Of a stretch of 32,300 nucleotides of DNA, positions 1 through 7,934 are shown piece by piece. The stretch lies in assembly GCA_937873265.1 (NCBI GenBank), contig CALMVL010000166.1:1-32300 (forward strand), written 5' to 3'. This DNA comes from an uncultured Granulicella sp. Lineage in GTDB: Bacteria > Acidobacteriota > Terriglobia > Terriglobales > Acidobacteriaceae. Position 1 is the first letter of the stretch. Each line of letters opens with the position of its first letter. A program made the position numbers and the translations under genes. The notes beneath the pieces were generated by a model. It was given only the letters and a program-made list of their open reading frames with translations, had not been told where the DNA came from and did not search any database.

Positions 1-29
1 CGCGGGTTCGACTCCCGCCGCCTCCACCA
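1..29 (+). tRNA. 3' end of a tRNA gene (isotype not determinable)
   Basis: The window opens inside a tRNA. Positions 2-6 (GCGGG) and 14-18 (CCCGC) form a perfect five-pair T stem around the loop TTCGACT (7-13). The 3' acceptor strand CGCCTCC (19-25), an A discriminator (26) and an encoded CCA (27-29) follow. The anticodon lies outside the window. The A discriminator argues against tRNA-Ser, which normally carries G; nothing more can be said about the amino acid. Confidence 0.9.
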
Positions 30-179
30 ATCTGCCTCAAGAGGACATCCCTGAGATCGACTTAGCTCGAACTCACGCATGTCACCTGGGACCATTCGGA
101 TCTCAGAGTTCCCTGATTTGAAGAAGTCGCAACAGAGCGCGTTCCATGACGAAGATCATGTTCGTCGCCGGCAGCTGGA

Positions 180-217
180 AAGCGCAGGACCGACCACTTC
201 CGGTCAGTCCTGCGCTT
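180..217 (-). terminator. Long hairpin, probable terminator of the PEP-CTERM gene
   Basis: AAGCGCAGGACCGACC (180-195) pairs with GGTCAGTCCTGCGCTT (202-217), giving a 16-position stem with one mismatch and a 6-base loop. It lies 28 bases beyond the stop codon of the minus-strand PEP-CTERM gene. The trailing T-run is poor, so it may act as a transcript 3'-end stabiliser or a weak intrinsic terminator. It could also terminate the tRNA transcript from the other side. Confidence 0.6.
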
Positions 218-244
218 GTCATGAGATCGGTCACTGACCTGAAA

Positions 245-877
245 TCAGGCGCGCACTTTGCGGCGAACCGCGCCAACGAGCCCGGTCACACCCGACCCCA
301 ACAGTATGAGGCTCGACGGCTCGGGAGTTTGCGCAGCGCCGATAAACTCCTGGGGAATGCCATCCGTCCAGCCCGTCTGGTCGCTGGTCGGCTGGTACAG
401 CGTGAAACCGGAGAAAAAGCCGGAGGCGATGAGCGTGGAGTTCTGCGCCGCGACCTCTGCCATAGACGCCAGATTCTGAGCCGTCGCGTCAAATGCCGAG
501 TTGTTGGCAACACCCGATGGGTCAAGAATGCTCCATGCGGCAAACTGTATGTCGCTGTTGGAGTATTTCCCGGTCGAAAGCTGGGCGTACAGCCAAGCAT
601 CTGCACGGTAATCTGTGGACGCAACGGAAGAGTCCAGGGCCAGGTTGTTGCTGGTCACCTGCCATGTTTCGCCAAACGTAATCTCACGGCTGTAATCGAT
701 GCACATCAAAGGGGCCAACGTGGAAGAGCCGTTGATGGAAAAATTGTACGGGTAAATGTATACGCCACCGCTGCTCGCGCCGCCGACAGAGACCAGTTGG
801 AGGGTGTCCGCAGACGCGGGGAGAGAGAGCAGACCAAGGCAGCAAAGGGAGGCGAACAGAGCGAATGTCTTTTTCAC
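245..877 (-). CDS. PEP-CTERM sorting domain protein
   Basis: Secreted protein of 210 residues of unknown specific function. It has a Sec signal peptide at residues 1-23 (MKK start, hydrophobic core, ASA cleavage motif). The body is Ser/Ala/Asn-rich with few charges. The C-terminus is a canonical PEP-CTERM sorting signal: P-E-P at 185-187, a hydrophobic helix, then the basic tail RRKVRA. In this family the tail is recognised by an inner-membrane exosortase, which cleaves near PEP and releases the protein to the surface or exopolysaccharide matrix. No exosortase gene is in the window. The ATG at 877 follows a good AGGAGA ribosome site. The gene stands alone, with a sigma-54-type promoter at 988-1003 and enhancer-like dyads at 1039-1093. 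Family assignment is firm; biological role is not known. Confidence 0.9.
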   Translation of the reverse strand: MKKTFALFASLCCLGLLSLPASADTLQLVSVGGASSGGVYIYPYNFSINGSSTLAPLMCIDYSREITFGETWQVTSNNLALDSSVASTDYRADAWLYAQLSTGKYSNSDIQFAAWSILDPSGVANNSAFDATAQNLASMAEVAAQNSTLIASGFFSGFTLYQPTSDQTGWTDGIPQEFIGAAQTPEPSSLILLGSGVTGLVGAVRRKVRA

Positions 878-987
878 GAGCAGATCTCCTGGAGTGATTC
901 AGTTGTTCAGATCGTTCTCCCAACTGAATCCTCGTACTTTGCCGAGGACGCTCGAAGAACCGACCAGATTGACTACGTCCAGGTAGT

Positions 988-1003
988 TGCAAACTCGCTG
1001 CCA
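988..1003 (-). promoter_or_regulatory. Sigma-54 (RpoN) -24/-12 promoter of the PEP-CTERM gene
   Basis: On the minus strand the sequence is TGGCAGCGAGTTTGCA. Against the RpoN consensus TGGCAC-N5-TTGCW it has the invariant GG and GC separated by exactly ten bases and an intact TTGCA -12 element; only the sixth base differs. The predicted start of transcription is near 977, leaving a leader of about 100 bases before the ATG at 877. PEP-CTERM genes in several phyla are known to be controlled by RpoN together with the PrsK/PrsR two-component system, so the site fits the gene. Confidence 0.75.
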
Positions 1004-1038
1004 AATGAAGGTACAAATGAGCCCACACAGACAGCTTG

Positions 1039-1093
1039 AAATGGGCCCATTTGTCCTAAATCAGGACACTTTGGTCTCTAATGCGACACTTTG
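1039..1093 (-). promoter_or_regulatory. Enhancer-like cluster: two palindromes and a 20-bp-phased repeat
   Basis: Positions 1039-1052 are the perfect 14-base palindrome AAATGGGCCCATTT. Positions 1052-1068 are a perfect 6-5-6 dyad, TGTCCT-AAATC-AGGACA. The nonamer GACACTTTG occurs at 1065-1073 and again at 1085-1093, exactly 20 bp apart (two helical turns), so a degenerate second copy of the dyad seems to follow the first. The main dyad is centred about 83 bp upstream of the predicted RpoN start site, the usual distance for binding of an NtrC-family activator. The identity of that activator (PrsR or other) is inference. Confidence 0.6.
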
Positions 1094-1165
1094 TAGGAAC
1101 TTTTGTTCCGCAAGGAGTAACGCTCTTCCATTCTCCGCCTTGGCGAACGTGCCTGACGCACTTTG

Positions 1166-2317
1166 CTACACGGCAACCGTAAAGCTGTCTTCGCTCCGCG
1201 TAACAGCTCGATACATGGTGTCCCGCTCAAACGGAATCCGCCCAGCTTCCGTGATGAGACGCTCCAGATCCGCGCGTCGCATCCCTTGCGGTGTCGTCGC
1301 ACCGGCGTCATGGTAGATCTTCTCTTCAATCACAGTGCCGTCGATATCATCCGCGCCGAAGCGAAGAGAGATCTGCGCGATCTTGGGGGTTACCATCTGC
1401 CAGTACGCTTTAATATGCGCGAAGTTGTCCAGCATGAGTCGACCGACGGCGATCTGTTTGAGGTCGAGCATCCCGGTCGTCTTTGGGATGTGGCCGAGCG
1501 AGGTGTTGTCGGGGTGAAACGCCAACGGGATGAAAGTCTGGAAGCCGCCGGTCTCGTCCTGCAGCGCGCGCAGCCGCAGCATGTGATCGATACGGTCTTC
1601 TTCGTTTTCTACGTGCCCATAGAGCATGGTTGCATTTGATCGCAAGCCCGCTTTGTGCGCCAGGCGCGCCGTTTCCAGCCACTCTCCGCCGTCGATTTTG
1701 TGATCGCAGATGATGTGACGGACGCGATCGGCAAAGATCTCGGCTCCGCCGCCAGGCATCGAATCGACCCCCGCGGCCTTCATGCGGTCAATCGTTTCGG
1801 CAATGGTCATTTTGCCGCGTTTGGCGAGGAACGCGATCTCGACCATGGTGAACGCCTTGATGTGGACCTTGGGAAAACGCTGTTTGAGCCCGCGGACGAG
1901 GTCCATGAAGTACTCAAAAGGCAGATCGGGATGAAGACCGCCGACGATATGAAATTCGGTGACTGCCTCGGAGTATCCCGCTGCGGCGGTCTCGTATGCC
2001 TCCTCGAGCGCCATCGTGTACGTTCCCGTGTCGCCCTTTTTCCGGCCAAAGGCGCACAGCCTGCAGGATGCTACACATACATTGGTAGGGTTAATGTGAC
2101 GATTGACGTTGAAATAAGCCAAGTCGCCGTGCATGCGCTCGCGGACCAGGTTGGCAAGCCAGCCGACCGCGAGCATGTCCCCGCTACGGAAGAGCGTGAC
2201 TCCTTCTTCGAAGCCGAGCCGTTCGCCCGCTTGCACCTTGTCCGCAATGGGCACGAGAGCCGGGTCGTCCGTCTGGAAGCCGTGGCGGGGACGATGCGAG
2301 GTGGTCGAGACACTCAT
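1166..2317 (-). CDS. mqnE: Aminofutalosine synthase MqnE (radical SAM)
   Basis: Radical SAM enzyme of 383 residues that joins 3-[(1-carboxyvinyl)oxy]benzoate to adenosylmethionine to give aminofutalosine, the second step of the futalosine route to menaquinone. The 4Fe-4S cluster motif C-x3-C-x2-C is at Cys81, Cys85 and Cys88 (NVCVASCRLC). Further family blocks are visible: HIVGGLHPDLPFEY, SMPGGGAEIF and YGHVENEEDR, and the length is normal. The ATG at 2317 has only a weak GAGG about 14 bases upstream, which overlaps the stop codon of the preceding beta-propeller gene. Only 16 bases separate the two genes, so they are probably co-transcribed. A TAAAATATAT stretch just upstream could provide a -10 element. 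No other mqn gene is in the window. Confidence 0.95.
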   Translation of the reverse strand: MSVSTTSHRPRHGFQTDDPALVPIADKVQAGERLGFEEGVTLFRSGDMLAVGWLANLVRERMHGDLAYFNVNRHINPTNVCVASCRLCAFGRKKGDTGTYTMALEEAYETAAAGYSEAVTEFHIVGGLHPDLPFEYFMDLVRGLKQRFPKVHIKAFTMVEIAFLAKRGKMTIAETIDRMKAAGVDSMPGGGAEIFADRVRHIICDHKIDGGEWLETARLAHKAGLRSNATMLYGHVENEEDRIDHMLRLRALQDETGGFQTFIPLAFHPDNTSLGHIPKTTGMLDLKQIAVGRLMLDNFAHIKAYWQMVTPKIAQISLRFGADDIDGTVIEEKIYHDAGATTPQGMRRADLERLITEAGRIPFERDTMYRAVTRSEDSFTVAV

Positions 2318-2333
2318 GGATATATTTTAGACC

Positions 2334-4475
2334 TCAGTGGGTGGACTGAGCCGAGGTAGATTCGACCATGCGTGGTTGGACAACGACTCCGTCAAACAGG
2401 GTCGCTCCCACTAAGTAGTCGCCAACGGGACGCACAAAGCGCATGTGCCAGCCGGCATCCCAGTAGCTCGTTGCGTGGTCCGGAACGTGAATACCGAGCA
2501 CAATGTGCCCTGGAGCATTGCTGGTGACCAGCATCCGCTGGTTCTGCGGATCGAAGTAGATGCTGTTCACGTCACGGATGTAGAAGCCTTTGAGCGCCTG
2601 CCATTCCGCTTGGCCGCTACTCTGAAAAAAGATACCCTCGATCCCTCCGACCCACGTTTCCCCGGCATCGTTGGTACTCATGGCGTTGATCTGGGTCAGT
2701 TGCGAAGGCAACGCAACACTTTGCCAGCTTGCTCCACCGTCGACGCTGCGAACCAGCGTCTTTAGATCGGCAACGGCTATGATGCCCTTGGCCGCCGAGG
2801 CGATGCGCCACTCTTTGACCTCAACGCCGGGGACCGGATTCCAGTTCTTGCCCGACGTGTCGCTCATAAAGACGCCAGCGGTCGTTGCTGCATAGAGCGT
2901 ATCGCCGGACCGTGCAAGAGCGAAGGTTCCGCCGTCAAACGTCGCTGCGGAAGCGGCGGGACTTACCCTCTGCTGACCAACCGGCAACTGCCCCGGCTTC
3001 GTTGGAGCAGCGCGACCCCTAACAACCTCGAGTTTCGGGCCGGTCCTGGTCCGGGGAACGGGTTTGTGCGAAGACTTCCGAGACGATGTCGTCACGTCCG
3101 TGGCATGTGCGCCCGCCTTTGGATTTGCGGCTGCTCTTGTGGGAGCCGTCTTGCCAGCAGCTCCGGAAGATGGGGTCACCTGAGCGCGCGACCACTGGTC
3201 CGCTTCCAGCCGGAAGATGCCGTGCGCTGTCCCAGCTACAAGCGCGCCGTCCGGCGCTTGGATCAGGCTGAAGATGTCGCGGCCATCCAGTCCAGTGTTG
3301 CGCTGAAACCAGCTTAGGCCGCCGGTTTCGCTCTCAAAAACGCCGCCGAAGTTCTTATCGTTGATGACCCCGACGTACATGGTCCCCGGACGCTGCGCGT
3401 CCGCTGCGTAGCTTGTCACCTGCCGCGAGGAAAAACCCTTGTTTGCCGGTTCGAAGCTGACACCACCGTCGCTGCTGGCAAGAATGCCGGCTCGATCGGT
3501 CGCCAGCAGGACGTGTTTTGAATCAGCAGGGTCGACGTAGACGTCGTTCACAATCACATTCGGGTCGGTCATCCGAGACCAATCGCTACCCGCATTCTGT
3601 GTACGGAATAGCCCCTCCGTCGTGCCGGCAAAGACGACTTCTCGTTCGTTTACGTCTTGCTTGAGTACGCGCGTTCGCCGAGCAGTCGATGGAATGCCCT
3701 GAACCTTGTGGAACTGCTCTCCCGCGTCATCGCTCTTGTAAATGCCCGAGCAGGCGCTGGCGTAAACGGTTTTTGGCTGCTTCGGATCAACGATGATCGA
3801 AAACACATCGGAGTCGTCGATGATGCCTTCCTTGATGTTGGTCCAGTTTTGACCTCCGTCGACAGTCTTCCATGGCAGATGCCACGTCCCGGCGTAGATC
3901 ACCTGCGGATCAGCCGGGTCTACCGCGACTGACTGAATCTCGTGCAGTTCCTTGCTGCCCGCCGGGCTGATCAGTGCCCAGTGCTCGCCAGCGTCCATCG
4001 ACCGGTACACCCCTTCGAGCGTGCCTGCCGCATAGATCTTCGGGTCGGAGGCGGACGCGGCAAGCGAAAGCACCGATTGTCCCCGGAGGTCGCCGGCGGC
4101 TGACCAGCTCGCTCCACCGTCGTGACTGATGTAGATTCCGCCGTCGGGCTTGCCCAGGGCCCATGTAGCAACCACCAAGTGCTTGGAGTCCGCTGGATCA
4201 ACTACGATGCGGTCGAGGATCAGGTCATCTCGATGTCCAACCAGGGCCAGCCGGGTCCACCCGGATCCGGAGTCTCTGGATTCATAGATCCAGCCGTTGG
4301 CCGTACCCAGGTACAGGTGTTTGGAATCGTGCGGATCTCCGGCGAGAGACCGTGCGTCCCCGCCATCCGGACCGAAGGGCAGCCAGGTAGCGGCACGTCC
4401 GCTTCGGGCTAAAGCAATGCCAAGCAGGAACAGACACGACAGATACAGCAGAACTCTTCTGATTTGCAACAACAA
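2334..4475 (-). CDS. Secreted Asp-box (BNR/sortilin-type) beta-propeller protein
   Basis: Exported protein of 713 residues. The N-terminus (residues 1-28) is a signal peptide ending ALARSGRA. The remainder carries at least ten Asp-box turns of the form S-x-D-x-G-x-x-W or close variants, for example SHDGGASWSA, TVDGGQNWTN, SSDGGVSFEP and SVDGGASWQS, which mark the blades of one or two beta-propellers like those of sialidases, VPS10/sortilin and Ycf48. A Lys/Thr/Pro/Ala-rich linker (around residues 435-510) separates two propeller portions. There is no sialidase RIP motif or obvious catalytic set, so binding or scaffolding is more likely than glycosidase activity. The start appears to be one of three consecutive TTG codons (4475, 4472, 4469) behind GAAGGGG; no suitable ATG exists. 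It probably forms a unit with mqnE downstream. Confidence 0.8.
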   Translation of the reverse strand: MLLQIRRVLLYLSCLFLLGIALARSGRAATWLPFGPDGGDARSLAGDPHDSKHLYLGTANGWIYESRDSGSGWTRLALVGHRDDLILDRIVVDPADSKHLVVATWALGKPDGGIYISHDGGASWSAAGDLRGQSVLSLAASASDPKIYAAGTLEGVYRSMDAGEHWALISPAGSKELHEIQSVAVDPADPQVIYAGTWHLPWKTVDGGQNWTNIKEGIIDDSDVFSIIVDPKQPKTVYASACSGIYKSDDAGEQFHKVQGIPSTARRTRVLKQDVNEREVVFAGTTEGLFRTQNAGSDWSRMTDPNVIVNDVYVDPADSKHVLLATDRAGILASSDGGVSFEPANKGFSSRQVTSYAADAQRPGTMYVGVINDKNFGGVFESETGGLSWFQRNTGLDGRDIFSLIQAPDGALVAGTAHGIFRLEADQWSRAQVTPSSGAAGKTAPTRAAANPKAGAHATDVTTSSRKSSHKPVPRTRTGPKLEVVRGRAAPTKPGQLPVGQQRVSPAASAATFDGGTFALARSGDTLYAATTAGVFMSDTSGKNWNPVPGVEVKEWRIASAAKGIIAVADLKTLVRSVDGGASWQSVALPSQLTQINAMSTNDAGETWVGGIEGIFFQSSGQAEWQALKGFYIRDVNSIYFDPQNQRMLVTSNAPGHIVLGIHVPDHATSYWDAGWHMRFVRPVGDYLVGATLFDGVVVQPRMVESTSAQSTH

Positions 4476-4553
4476 CGGCCCCTTCTCTGTCCAGCTATTC
4501 TCCTGAGGACTTGGCGAGTCGTTTACCTCGTCATGCCGACATCCTGCAACACA

Positions 4554-4587
4554 AAGGCTGACTGGGCAGAAGCGCCCAGTCAGCCTT
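4554..4587 (-). terminator. Strong intrinsic terminator after the OmpA-like gene
   Basis: AAGGCTGACTGGGC (4554-4567) pairs perfectly with GCCCAGTCAGCCTT (4574-4587): a 14-bp stem with a 6-base loop. Read on the minus strand it is followed by TTTGTGTTG. It lies 22 bases beyond the stop codon of the OmpA-like gene and before the beta-propeller gene, so it separates two transcription units. Confidence 0.85.
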
Positions 4588-4609
4588 GTGCATCGGTTCT
4601 CTTACAAGT

Positions 4610-6265
4610 CTACTGCGCTGTGTGATGACGCCGGTGACGTGCAGCCGGAGCATTCCGGGGCTGAGCCTTGACTGCCGACTCATCCACCGCCGTATCGCCG
4701 GTGCTGTCCATAGTGGCGCCCGCCGGGATCAGGGTTGTGGTCACCGTCTTTCCATCCTGCGATCCGGTGTAAACCGAGATGCGGGATGAATCGATGCCCT
4801 TCTCCGTGACCAGGTAGCTCTTCGCGTTGACGGCACGTTCCGCAGCCTTCGTGCTACCCATCTTCTCGCTGCCTGCGGCGTTGCCAACGAGAGCAAGTTT
4901 GGCGTCGGCGGTGCGCTGCAGGTTCAGGGCAACATCGTCAAGGCAAGCCTTGGCTTCGTTATCCACGCGGGTCGGACGGCGAGTATCACGCTGGAAGTTC
5001 AACGTGCACAGCTGCTGGACTGCTGGCGCAGGCGGCGGCGGCGGATTGTTCAGCGTCACCGATGTCGTCGTAGAGGCTGTCTGGCCTTTGTCGTCAACCA
5101 CGTTGCAGGTGACTGTGATGGTTGTTCCCGGAGCCGCGCCCGTCGTCGTGAGCGTCGCCGTGGAGGTGTTACCGCTGATCGATCCAGCCGTCGCGCTATA
5201 GCTATAGGTCAATGGCCGATTCTGCGGGCTCACGCCGTTCGCCGTGATCGTCGAAGAGTCACCGGAGTTGACGGTGGAGGGATTGGCCGAGCAGCTGATG
5301 GTCGGTGGCTCGAACTGCTTGATGGTGTAAGGAGCGGTGCAATCTGCCATCTGGCCGGGCTTGTTGCCCTCAGACACATGACCCTTTGCGGTGTATGAGC
5401 CGGGCTGCGCACTCTTCGTGTCGATATTCGCCGTGGAGGACGTCCCGGAGATCGTACCGCCGTTCGGATCGGTACTCCAGGTGTAGCTGGCGGTCTTCTT
5501 GGGGTTTAGATTCTGTGCCGTCCCCGTGATCGTGATGGGATCACCCGGGTACGCTGTGGCAGGCGCAGCCACGCAGGCAAGGGTCACAGGAGGTGGCGGA
5601 ATGATGTGGCCGAAATGCGTCACAAGGCCGGCGCTCAGATCGACGCCGTTCAGGTTCGCTCGCCCACCCGTAACGCCAGCAGACGGAATGCCCACATAGG
5701 GACCAAAATCCGCATGCACGTATCGGTAATCCGCTTCAAACAACCGCACGGAAAACAGGTTGTTGTGAAATGGGATGTCATAGTCCATTCCGCCGCCGGC
5801 GGTCAGCGTCGGCCCCCAGGTGTAGGGCTCATGGTAGAACGGCACACCGCTGTCGTTCGGACCGGCCAGCTTCGCACCGCCCGCCAGACCATGCGCGAAC
5901 AGGGTAAAGCCCTGCAGCGGCGCGCGGAAGATCGGGCCGGCAGACCCGCTGTATAGGCCATCGTTGGTCCCATCGGGATGAGCGACGAAATTGATCTCGG
6001 CACCGACGTACTTGCTGAAGTAGAAGGCGACGCTGCCGATTGCGCCTTCGTCGATCGAAGAATAATTGATGTCCTGGGGTTTGGCCTGTCCGTGTGCCCC
6101 AAAGTACGAGTAGCCCGTGAACACGTCGATACGCGACGGGTTTGGCCCCACCGGGGCGGTTGTGCTGGGGGCGGCAGTCTGTGCACCCAGGGATGCGGCT
6201 CCCAGGCTGACTGCGCATGCAGCCAGTACAAACCGGCCTAGACTGTGTAACGGGCGATAAACCAT
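4610..6265 (-). CDS. OmpA-like outer-membrane protein with beta-barrel and Ig/PKD-like repeats
   Basis: Envelope protein of 551 residues. Order of parts: signal peptide (about 1-28, ending SLGAQ); an aromatic-rich eight-strand-type outer-membrane barrel (about 35-230) opening with IDVFTGYSYFGAHGQ; two Ig/PKD-like modules (about 235-410), each beginning with a Cys and a proline-rich strand; a poly-proline linker (NNPPPPPAPA); a C-terminal OmpA-type domain (about 425-520); and a basic, His-rich tail. The peptidoglycan-binding motif of the OmpA domain is degenerate: the Arg of the helix is present in KAAERAVNAK, but the usual T-D preceding it is replaced by N-A-A. The start is the ATG at 6265, with GGAGG five bases upstream; a longer reading from 6292 lacks a ribosome site. 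Single-gene unit with its own terminator. Confidence 0.8.
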   Translation of the reverse strand: MVYRPLHSLGRFVLAACAVSLGAASLGAQTAAPSTTAPVGPNPSRIDVFTGYSYFGAHGQAKPQDINYSSIDEGAIGSVAFYFSKYVGAEINFVAHPDGTNDGLYSGSAGPIFRAPLQGFTLFAHGLAGGAKLAGPNDSGVPFYHEPYTWGPTLTAGGGMDYDIPFHNNLFSVRLFEADYRYVHADFGPYVGIPSAGVTGGRANLNGVDLSAGLVTHFGHIIPPPPVTLACVAAPATAYPGDPITITGTAQNLNPKKTASYTWSTDPNGGTISGTSSTANIDTKSAQPGSYTAKGHVSEGNKPGQMADCTAPYTIKQFEPPTISCSANPSTVNSGDSSTITANGVSPQNRPLTYSYSATAGSISGNTSTATLTTTGAAPGTTITVTCNVVDDKGQTASTTTSVTLNNPPPPPAPAVQQLCTLNFQRDTRRPTRVDNEAKACLDDVALNLQRTADAKLALVGNAAGSEKMGSTKAAERAVNAKSYLVTEKGIDSSRISVYTGSQDGKTVTTTLIPAGATMDSTGDTAVDESAVKAQPRNAPAARHRRHHTAQ

Positions 6266-6479
6266 TGACTCCTCCGCTGAAAAATTCTGCATCGATCACG
6301 AGCAACTGCGCGCAACCGTTCTCTGTCGTTCTATGATTCGCTAAAGTTTACCCCAGTTGCAGCCCCTGGAAAGAACAAATTGCTCCTAGACCGCACAAAA
6401 CTTCGCAGAGACAACTCTATCCTTCCGAGACGCGAACTGGTGAAATATGTGAACCTGCAGAGTAATTATTCAGGCGCTT

Positions 6480-6499
6480 ACGTCCCAATCTGGGAACGT
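6480..6499 (-). terminator. Small hairpin downstream of nuoB
   Basis: ACGTCCCA and TGGGAACGT form an eight-pair stem with one bulged A and a three-base loop, 45 bases beyond the nuoB stop codon. On the minus strand it is followed by AT-rich sequence (AATAATTA) but not a clean T-run. It is a possible end of the amtB-to-nuoB transcript. The rest of the gap up to the OmpA-like gene (6266-6543) shows no gene I can support. Confidence 0.35.
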
Positions 6500-6543
6500 G
6501 CGCTCGCTCATTTGCCAGAGATCACAGTGAGCAGGAACACAGC

Positions 6544-7158
6544 CTAAGCTAGATTCAAGGCGCGTTTGAGCGTTCCTCGTTCGGACTGAATCTTCTCTTG
6601 AAGCAGCGTGATCGCGTAAAGCAGTTGCTCCGGTCGTGGCGGGCATCCGGGTACATAAATGTCCACTGGGATTACCTGGTTGACGCCTTGCAAAAGCGCG
6701 TAGTTGTTGAACACACCACCAGACGTCGCGCACGCACCCATGGAAATGACCCACTTCGGCTCCGGCATCTGCTCATACAGCCGGCGAATTACAGGAGCCA
6801 TCTTCTGCGATACCCGCCCGGCGACAATCATCAGATCGCTCTGCCGCGGCGACGGCCGGAAAACCTCGGCGCCGAAACGCGCGATGTCATACCGCGAGCC
6901 GCCGAGCGACATCATCTCGATGGCGCAGCAGGCCAGGCCGAAGGTCATCGGCCACACCGAGTTTTTGCGGACCCAGTTGATCGCCGCATCGAGCGATGCA
7001 AGCACGATGCCTTCCGGCTGGTCGTATCCCCAGGTTACCTCGTCAATCTTTGACCGATTCTTCGAAAAGCTCTCCAGATTGCCAAACAGGTACCGATCGT
7101 TCTTCTGCGGTCCACGTGTGGGCCGGCCGGTGCTCGTGTTCTCCGCGCTGTCTGCCAT
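6544..7158 (-). CDS. nuoB: NADH-quinone oxidoreductase subunit B (orphan)
   Basis: Complex I subunit of 204 residues that carries the terminal 4Fe-4S cluster N2, which passes electrons to quinone at the membrane arm junction. The four cluster ligands are all present: Cys77-Cys78 ([10 protein letters not shown]), Cys143 (GACATSGG) and Cys172 (VPGCPPRPE). Length and flanking motifs are normal, so the protein looks functional. The ATG at 7158 has GGAG nine bases upstream; the longer reading to 7311 runs into the preceding gene and has no ribosome site. What is odd is the location: no nuoA, nuoC or other complex I gene is nearby. It sits 59 bases downstream of a secreted hypothetical protein and behind glnD on the same strand. 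Confidence 0.95.
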   Translation of the reverse strand: MADSAENTSTGRPTRGPQKNDRYLFGNLESFSKNRSKIDEVTWGYDQPEGIVLASLDAAINWVRKNSVWPMTFGLACCAIEMMSLGGSRYDIARFGAEVFRPSPRQSDLMIVAGRVSQKMAPVIRRLYEQMPEPKWVISMGACATSGGVFNNYALLQGVNQVIPVDIYVPGCPPRPEQLLYAITLLQEKIQSERGTLKRALNLA

Positions 7159-7217
7159 GTCGCCGCTCCGCTGTATCTTTGTCGTCTCTTCACTATAGAG
7201 TGACGGCTCCCTGATAG

Positions 7218-7934
7218 CTAGCGACCGCCACACACGGCGGGTTGAGCAAGGACGCCGGATGCCGGATGTGCTCCGCGCGGCACGCTGAGCTTGATCCGGA
7301 AGCGGATCCACGTCACTTCGCCGAGCGCCGACGCGCGTCCGCCCGCGGGCTGCTCCAGAGCATGTGCCGTCGTCAGGAAGTGTCCCGCCACCATGGATGC
7401 CCCCCGTGTCTGATCGGCTATCCCGGGGACCAGATGCGCATCCAGGATCTCGAGGGTGCCCTCGGGCTGTTCAGAGGCCACACGCGCCAGCTCCGCCGCT
7501 GCATGGCGACCGGCGCTCCCGCCCGCTTCTGAGGCGCGCCGCAGGAGCTGCAGCTCGTCAAAGCTCTGCTGATCTGCCGCAAAGTGAAACCGCCGCGGGT
7601 TCCAGCCGATCGCATCCTGGGCGCGAAAGCTGAAATCCGTGCTGACGAGAAGCGGATTAACCGAGCGGTAGGGCGGGGTGGCCATCTCGGCGAAGTCTTC
7701 TTCGCGGCGAACCCCACTCGCGGGCCCAATACGAAGCACCCACCCTGACGGCAGGGGATCCAGCCTGGCTTCCAATCCGGAAAGAGCTACATGGCGAAAT
7801 TGCTGCCCTGCCCGGAGCTCGCCATCAAGAACCACGTCGGTACAGCTGCCCGATTTGACGCGGGCAGCCTCCGAGCCAGGCGCTTTCGCTCCAACGATCG
7901 CCAGCAGCAACGACACGGTCAGACTAGCGCGCAT
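7218..7934 (-). CDS. Secreted hypothetical protein, translationally coupled to glnD
   Basis: Protein of 238 residues that I do not recognise. It begins with a probable Sec signal peptide ([18 protein letters not shown]), followed by a mature region with a Cys in the first 15 residues, predicted beta-rich segments ([42 protein letters not shown]) and a C-terminal block ([26 protein letters not shown]). The middle resembles small carbohydrate- or lipid-binding folds, but no catalytic motif stands out. Its ATG at 7934 overlaps the end of glnD by 11 bases, which suggests translational coupling. nuoB starts 59 bases after its stop. The link to nitrogen signalling is positional only. Confidence 0.7.
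   Translation of the reverse strand: MRASLTVSLLLAIVGAKAPGSEAARVKSGSCTDVVLDGELRAGQQFRHVALSGLEARLDPLPSGWVLRIGPASGVRREEDFAEMATPPYRSVNPLLVSTDFSFRAQDAIGWNPRRFHFAADQQSFDELQLLRRASEAGGSAGRHAAAELARVASEQPEGTLEILDAHLVPGIADQTRGASMVAGHFLTTAHALEQPAGGRASALGEVTWIRFRIKLSVPRGAHPASGVLAQPAVCGGR

Noticed and set aside
146-1039. 297-codon open frame on the + strand
   Set aside because: Antisense to the PEP-CTERM gene, which has a signal peptide, sorting signal, ribosome site and promoter.
1096-1109. GGAAC-TTTT-GTTCC hairpin as mqnE terminator
   Set aside because: Only a 5-bp stem and no T-run after it on the minus strand; too weak to call.
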